Shown here one piece after another: positions 58,201 through 64,000 of a DNA stretch of 64,000 bases (position 1 is the stretch's first letter; every line of letters begins with the position of its first letter). The position numbers were made by a program, and so were the translations under genes. Source of the DNA: Hymenopellis radicata (Eukaryota; Basidiomycota; Agaricomycetes; Agaricales; Physalacriaceae); assembly GCA_015501595.1 (NCBI GenBank), contig JADNRX010000025.1, positions 248,001-312,000 of the forward strand, given 5' to 3'. The notes under the pieces were generated by a model. The model did not search any database and was not told the DNA's origin. It worked only from the letters and a program-made list of their open reading frames with translations.

Positions 58201-59080
58201 GGGGAGCTGTGCTACTTTCCAAGGTTCGTGTCGTCCTGCCATCCTGCCATTTGTGTTAGAAGTTGAACTCCGTAGTTTCCGATCGTCAACTCAACTCATC
58301 ATCTGTTGCCTTCGCCGCATGGCGAATTGGCACCAGCGATTGAAGCTGTTTTAGACATGTATGGCACCATGGTCACTGTAGTCGTTTCGCACAATGGCCA
58401 AGGTGAGTACCTCAGAAGCTCCGCATCGTTCGATCTGACGCCCTGCAGAAGAGGATCCATTAGATCGCGAGCTTCAAAGCACCGAGCTTGCCCGCATTAT
58501 GGCTGCAGCGTATCCACGCCGGTCATATTTCTGGGTTACGTCGTGACCAAGCCATTAGCCCGAAGACGTATGCGATTTGAAGAAGCCTACCGTGCTGGAT
58601 GCTCACGAATTGCTTAGCTTCTCCTTACGAGATTCTCGTCCACGATGGCAGTGTTCATGACGTGGACGAAGAGGATTCTGACCGGTGGTGCGAATACATC
58701 ATGTATAGGGGACTGTACCGCACAGCATATGCCCGACTGTCCCGTGGGTCCGTTACGGACACAGAGATGCAAGTGGCGCAGTTTGTCCTTCCGAATACGG
58801 AACGACTGCAGTCGATGATTCGTTCGATGCGAGATACCTGAGAGTCAACAAGGAGGTTCTTTCGGAGGAGCATGTAAGTGCCATTGAAACTCTGGTCGAT
58901 GTATGCTGAGCGTTGGAGCAGGGTTCCCGATGGAGTATTATGGGAGCAAGAAGAAAGGAGGTGTTAACGGTCACTTCTACCATGTATTCGACACCGTACG
59001 TCGTCTCTTACTCATGGTTCTATCACTGAATCTCTGGCTAGCCTCTGTACTATAACATTCCTGAAGGAGCTTTGCTGTAA
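55246..59080 (+). CDS. CWH43: Cwh43-like protein (GPI-anchor ceramide remodelling, Frag1/PGAP2-I fused to PI-PLC/EEP-like C domain)
   Basis: A large multi-pass membrane protein in many exons. N-terminal PGAP2/Frag1-like part: '[20 protein letters not shown]', '[20 protein letters not shown]', '[20 protein letters not shown]', '[20 protein letters not shown]'. A middle multi-helix region follows ('[20 protein letters not shown]', '[20 protein letters not shown]'), then an endonuclease/phosphatase-like C domain ('[20 protein letters not shown]', '[12 protein letters not shown]', '[20 protein letters not shown]', '[15 protein letters not shown]'). Cwh43 swaps lipid to ceramide in GPI anchors. 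Near 56530-56565 the frame shifts, requiring either a 25 nt GT-AG intron or a one-base frameshift. Confidence 0.87.
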
Positions 59081-59255
59081 CTACTACTGGATAGGCTTGT
59101 ATTGAATACTTAATCTAAAAGGACATTCACAAATTGTACAACGACTTGCTTTACAACGGACGCCTCTTTGTATTTTTGGGTCAATAGTACATATCGTCGA
59201 TAGCAGTGTACAACGTAGGAACGTAAATGTATGTAATATACAGGCCGAATCAGGT

Positions 59256-60786
59256 TCATTGCCGGTTTGGCTTGCCTATACGCTGAGAGAGGACGTCCAA
59301 GACGTCTTGCATGGAGTATACAGGTTCTGGTGCCGAATCCGAAAGAATGAAGGCAGACTTCGAAGAGCTGTTGAAGTTGCACGAATCGATTCCTCGCGCA
59401 CGGAGGTCTTCAATGACATCAACGGCAGCGGGATCCTTCCCCTCGAGCGCGCCGTCCAATGCCCTAACCTCTTTCTCTGTGAAGCCGAAAACCTCCTGCA
59501 TACACACGTCGTGGGTTAAATCCATAACGTGCTGTCCGAAGCGCTCCAAATGTGTGCAACACTTCTCCGGAATGATATCGTGGCATTCTTCGGGCTCCAT
59601 TTCGCCAGTGAAGAAGATGCGGTGATAGTTACCCTGGAAATAGGATATACTGATCGAGAGGAAGAAGTATTCGTCTAGGAATTTCTCAATAGCAGCTCTG
59701 TCGCTCGGGCGAGCGCGTGATAAGATTGAGTCGTAATTGTCGATAGTGAGGAAGACGCCAAATCCTGATTTGAACCGGGCCTGAGAGCATATGAGTAGTG
59801 TCTTAATTTAGAAGGCATGACAAGCACGAACCATGCATAGAGCAATAGATAAACCAGGGTCATCCCTCAGACAACGTTCAACGTCGGGTACACTGTAGAA
59901 TTCACCATATTTCAACCCAAAAAGGCGGAGTTGGGAATGGACATAATCGCGAAGGGATTGTGCGATGGATGCGGGGTCCGCAGATATCAAAGAGAAGTCC
60001 AAACGCAGGACACGACAGGTCGGGTTATCGAGACCATCGACATTATCCCGGATAAAGGCGTCCACCACGGCGCGAGAGTTATTTTCATCGTAGACATGCG
60101 CAACCGTGGATACGAATGTACGCAACCCATATCCGCGTGGGCGACGCAATACAACGACAGGGGATGGATCAAGGTCATCAAGCACCCTGAACGCAAAGTC
60201 TTGTTGACCAACAGCATGCCTGGCAATTCCAACAAGCATTGTATGTCAGAGACTGACGGTGGGGGTAATATCTGCATTCAAGCTGGTTGTCAGTGCCTGA
60301 ATGAGCGAAGCGCTGCAGAGACAGACCTGTTCAACTCCTCCTGACGCTAGTAGGTGTTTCCCTATGCGATAAATGTTTTCGAGTTTCGCCTTCTTCGCAG
60401 CCGAACGAACGCTCCCAGCTGAGCTCTCGGAATCCGAACTTGAATCGCCATCGAAAGACTCTTGGGAGACGCTGTCCAGCGGTTAGAACACAGAAACGTT
60501 ATCGAGAGCTGCGCGCACATGTGGGAGAAGGTGTCTCTAGGTCAAACATCAACCCACTAATATGATCAGATTCCAAGGGCCATGTCGAAAATAGCGATGA
60601 TACTGGTGCGTCTAACTCAACACGTTTCGAGTCCTGTGCAAGGCCCTGGGAGAGAATGGAGCTTCCGTCATCATCATCAAGTTGAATGTGTGTCTTCCAC
60701 GGGTTGCCCACTGTTTGACTACACTGACAATGTAAATCATCGTGCTGAAGGTCCTGTCGAAGGTCGTCGAAGGTAGGCGACGCCAT
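59256..60786 (-). CDS. AAA-ATPase-like (DUF1703-type) protein with altered P-loop
   Basis: Exons from about 60786 ('MASPTFDDLRQDLQHDDLHC') down to 59256. The conserved core reads 'DFAFRVLDDLDPSPVVVLRR', 'PRGYGLRTFVSTVAHVY', 'GFGVFLTIDNYDSIL' (Walker B-like), 'YFQGNYHRIFFTGEMEPEEC' and 'THDVCMQEVFGFTEKEV'. The order FAF-R..RPRRFGK..-DEYD-FITG-.FGFTEKEV is that of the AAA-ATPase-like domain found in mushroom lineage-specific families. The P-loop here is R-P-R-G-Y-G-L-R-T, lacking the usual lysine, so nucleotide binding may be lost or altered. The nuclease-like C domain seen in relatives is short or missing: the protein ends '...SQRIGKPNRQ'. Confidence 0.7.
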
Positions 60787-61207
60787 ATTTTCGAAGCATT
60801 TGAAATGCTTTGTTGACCGCATGGGATGAGAGGCGAGAGCACAGATAAAGTGGGGGATTGAGGTAAGACATGGCGGTTCGAAAGCAACAGCCAAGATGTT
60901 CCCACGAGTAACGTGACTGCGCCTCATCTCAGACATCTGATGTCATCAGCGCGACCTGTCTCGCGCACAAACATGTCTTCTCCTGAACTCTGACTTGCAA
61001 ATCCATTCTTGCGCTCGACGTCTTGGTATGATTCTTATTATGTAGCTACCGCATTCACAAATTCGGCGTTTAGACCACCTTGCTCCATGTCCGAATCCAA
61101 CAATTTCGCACGGCAAACTAGTGGTTCAAGGCCCGAAATTCCGGGCGGGCCGGCGCCTTAGGGTTCAAATGATTGACCCTCTCGACTCTTCCTTTATTTG
61201 AACAATC
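60787..61207. promoter_or_regulatory. Divergent promoter region
   Basis: About 420 bases between the AAA-like gene (minus) and the DHDPS-family gene (plus); no other feature was seen. Confidence 0.5.
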
Positions 61208-62253
61208 ATGTCTACTCCACCACCTCCAGGATACTATGTCCCAGCTGTCCTCTTCATGACAGAATCAGAGGACTTTGACGTTCCCGCAATTCAATCGCAC
61301 GTCATCCGCCTGGCGAAGGTACGATCGCTTCTAATCCATCTCGATCAGTTGCAAGCTAGACGAAGGCGTGGTATAGGGTGGTGTTACTGGAATCCTCGTC
61401 CAAGGGAGCAACGGGGAGGCTCAATTCCTTTCGCAAGCCGAGCGCAAGGTGGCCATCAAGTTGACACGCGAAACACTCGACGCGAACGGATTCCAGAATG
61501 TTGTCGTTATCGCTGGCACTGGGGCCCAGTCTACAAGGGAAACCGTGCAATTGTGTATCGACGCGAAAGACGCGGGCGCTACCCATGTGCTTGTTCTCAC
61601 ACCGTCGACGTGGCCTCCACAGATGACGGTCGACAATGTCATCAAATTCCACACCGAAGTAAGTCTTCGCTATATATCGCGGGGGGATAACGTAGACCGA
61701 CAACACATTGCAGGTTGCCGATGCCTCTCCCATACCCACAATGATCTACAATTTCCCCGTCGTCACTGCCGGTCAAGATCTTGACTCGGATACCATCGCC
61801 ACCCTCGCCCGACACCCTAACATCGTCGGCACCAAACTCTCTTGTGGAAACATCGGCAAACTTCACCGACTCACGTCGACATTCAAGCCCACCGAATTTG
61901 CAGTCTTTTCAGGCCGAAGTGACTTTTTCGTGCACGGCCTAATGTCCGGGAGTGCGGGAGCCATAGCCGCATTGGTGAACATCGTTCCTGGATTGCATGG
62001 AAAGCTGTGGCAGTTGTTCAAGGACGGAAAGATGGAAGAGGCCATGGCACTGCAGGCGAAGCTGGGACATGCGGATTGGGCAATCCAGAAAATTGGTGGA
62101 ATCGGCGGTGTTAAGAGTGTCGTGTCAAGAAATTTCGAGTACGGCGACACGGTGGTTCGGTCTCCGTTGAAACGGGTGACATGGGATAGCCTGACCATCA
62201 ATAAGCATTATGGCGCGTTGGAGGAGGTGATCGGAATGGAGAAGGCGCTGTGA
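61208..62253 (+). CDS. Dihydrodipicolinate synthase-family aldolase (HOGA/KDG-aldolase-like)
   Basis: Class I aldolase with a TIM-barrel. Three exons. The first encodes 'GYYVPAVLFMTESEDFDVPA'; the second starts 'GGVTGILVQGSNGEAQFLSQ' and includes 'VVVIAGTGAQSTRETVQLC'; the third includes 'PTMIYNFPV' with the catalytic Tyr and 'PNIVGTKLSCGNIGK' with the Schiff-base Lys. The C terminus is complete ('EVIGMEKAL'). Fungi make lysine by another route, so such proteins act on other 2-oxo acids (4-hydroxy-2-oxoglutarate or keto-deoxy-sugar acids). The substrate cannot be told from sequence. Confidence 0.92.
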
Positions 62254-62282
62254 GAGCTAGAGTATAAGTAACTCAGACGATC

Positions 62283-63412
62283 TCATGTAAAGCACCATTG
62301 CGTATTTTGAAAGAACAGTATGTACTCGAAGCCTTGGAAGATGGGTCAGAAGGTCAGGAAGTATGGGAACGAAGTACATACCAAAGAGCGAGAGTACAAG
62401 ATTTCAGCGTGATGTATACACTCTGATTCCTGCTCTTGCTTCGAGAGCCAAAGCGTACAGTCGCTTTGAAAGGCAAATGAAGGACCTAATGCTGGTTTTC
62501 TGGTCGTCCAAGGTAAGATAGACATTGAAGTGCTTTCACGAAGAGAAGTCGAATTATTGACCACCTATTCATAACGTGTCAGAACAAAAGTAGTACAATT
62601 AGGATACATACCAGAATAGTCAAGGAGCGCTGATGTGCTAGTTCACGTAAATATCTCATGAAACCGGTCATAATCGCGTGTCCTTGAGCAGATGTCGGGC
62701 TGAAGTACGAGCCAAGAAGAGAAGTTATGGTGTCAATGATGATACATTTGACCTCGTTTGATTCGCCCAGCTGCAAAGACCAGAGGACCCCATAGACAGC
62801 ATTCAATTCTAGAGCTGTTGACACGCGAAGGCGGTCAAAGACATCCGGAGTCTGTGTAGTTTCATGAGTATAAGAAGAAACATGATAGAGAAGCAAGAAC
62901 TTGTAAATCTAATTCGCAAACAACGGCCACGGCTCTTTCCGCAGAAAAATCTCCTCGAGTATCAATCCAAAGAACGGCGGAATTGGGATCTGTTGCAAGA
63001 AGACGCAGGGCGAGATTGAGAGCTAGAGACTCCTCGAATTTTAAACAGGCAGTCAAGATGAGCTAGGCATGCTCACAGTTTTCCCTGAGGCAACCTCGCC
63101 AGAAATTTCAACAATAGGCAACCCGACGAAACAATCGGTTATTCTGTCGAGAGATTGCAATCCAGAGGAAAGAGATGTATTGCGTATTGGAGAGATGTCT
63201 GAAGATACGACGCCAGGAGCAGCACATAATTCAGTAACGCGTAATATAAGGCTCTTGAGGTCTTTGAGACTGATCGTTCCCCGCGGTAATTTCTGGAATA
63301 TTTCGAGTGGTGTCTCGCGGAACAGAAGGTCTGTTTCAGACGTGATACCGATTTTTTCCAACTCAGCAGCGACATTATGCGGGACAGAGGGAGCCAGAGC
63401 TGTGAGCTTCAT
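62283..63412 (-). CDS. RAD51 paralogue, RAD51D-like recombinase
   Basis: RecA-fold DNA-repair ATPase. An N-terminal helical domain ('[20 protein letters not shown]') is followed by '[20 protein letters not shown]' and Walker A '[12 protein letters not shown]', then '[20 protein letters not shown]' and Walker B '[14 protein letters not shown]'. The end reads '[16 protein letters not shown]' and '[20 protein letters not shown]', as in RAD51D. Acts in homologous recombination. The last exon is uncertain: splicing from about 62390 to 62335 gives a stop at 62283, otherwise the protein ends at 62346. The 3' end nearly abuts that of the convergent aldolase gene. Confidence 0.82.
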
Positions 63413-63525
63413 CGTGGTTCGTGTTTAAGGGCGAAAGTGACCATATTTGGACGGATCGTCGCCAAAAACGGGTGACCTGGATTTGGTCGAAAGCACGACG
63501 GCAACAGAATTTGTCACTTGCCGGT

Positions 63526-64000
63526 ATGCACTCAACACGGCGACCACTGGCCTCAGCACTGAAGGTGCAAAAGACGATAACCTATGGCTTGAACACCTCC
63601 CGACGGGCTGCCGAGCACGCCCGACCTCTTCACCGCCAGTTCACGACGTTCTTCGCCTCGGGATCGCTGCGGCATCGTTATAATGCCAATCCATTTGCCA
63701 ACCTTCGGCGCATGCATGTTCGGGCCATCTCTTACTCCTCAATACCCCGTTTCGTGGCCAGGGCTTTCCGAGTGCCTATAGCAGGTGCTACCATCGGTGC
63801 TGGTGGCTTTGGGTATGCAAATTACAAGTTTGAAGGTGCGGCATGTTACGCGTATGTGTTCGGCATAAATTAATGAAGATCGTCTCAAGAGATGAGAAAG
63901 ACGTCGCAGGCATGGATAGACAGCGCAAAGGACACTGTTACTGATGCCTTTGACACTGCTTCGGACGGCGTCAAAGCATTCAAGGAGCGCGTCGCTGAAG
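63526..64000 (+). CDS. MGM1: Mitochondrial dynamin-like GTPase Mgm1/Msp1 (5' part, cut by window edge)
   Basis: Only the N terminus is in the window. A basic presequence '[20 protein letters not shown]' precedes '[20 protein letters not shown]' and a Gly-rich membrane helix ('[18 protein letters not shown]'). After an intron (63836-63889) comes '[20 protein letters not shown]', the pre-GTPase region. This order is that of fungal Mgm1/OPA1, which drives inner-membrane fusion. The GTPase domain lies beyond 64000. Confidence 0.82.

Overview
This is a 64 kb stretch of a basidiomycete (very probably Agaricomycetes) nuclear genome. The genes are split by many short introns of about 45-70 bp, spaced closely on both strands, and several families are typical of mushroom-forming fungi: a DUF6534 membrane protein, a Crinkler/RHS-like P-loop protein, a DUF2235 hydrolase, a Ppo fatty-acid dioxygenase and a DUF1703-type AAA-like protein. 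No rRNA, tRNA, CRISPR array or viral genome was seen.

Layout. 1-5.4 kb is housekeeping: Nop8-like RRM protein (partial), ribosomal protein eS10, phosphopantothenate-cysteine ligase and ribosomal stalk protein P0. 6.4-14.8 kb is an accessory block: two diverged paralogous SDR genes whose coenzyme and catalytic motifs are both eroded, a Crinkler/RHS-like gene between them flanked by a direct repeat, and a third SDR with intact motifs. 14.9-16.4 kb is the 49 kDa subunit of complex I. 16.6-22.2 kb is a DUF6534 membrane-protein gene split by a complete 4185 bp PIF/Harbinger-like transposon (16946-21130) with 35 bp terminal inverted repeats, a 3 bp target duplication, a DDE transposase and a DUF6818 (Myb/SANT-like) partner. 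22.3-24 kb holds a diverged duplicate of a promoter found at 33.4-34.3 kb and an inverted, decayed fragment of the zinc-cluster regulator gene at 46-49 kb.

24-34.7 kb contains a DUF2235 hydrolase, an allantoicase relic, a Ppo dioxygenase/P450 gene with a TATA box, a 354 bp MITE-like element, and a small mitochondrial-type membrane protein gene whose first coding exon appears to be only ATG. 35.5-49.3 kb carries an inositol-polyphosphate 5-phosphatase, a Yju2/CCDC130-like splicing factor, a Q-rich ARID protein (SWI1-like), a TMEM41/VTT membrane protein and a large Zn2Cys6 regulator. 50-64 kb carries RNA polymerase I/III subunit AC40, a CobW/Zng1 GTPase, a J-domain protein, a possible PD-(D/E)XK protein head-to-head with Cwh43, a DUF1703-like AAA protein, a DHDPS-family aldolase, a RAD51D-like recombinase and the start of the mitochondrial dynamin Mgm1.

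The core genes do not form one pathway. Several pairs are divergent with very short spacers (46105-46243, 51301-51388, 55241-55245), so shared promoters are likely. The noteworthy biology is in the accessory parts: a precisely datable transposon insertion at a splice junction, an SDR pair conserved as probable pseudoenzymes around an effector-like gene, and a MITE whose empty site survives in a second copy in the same window. Exon boundaries are my own splice inferences from the sequence.
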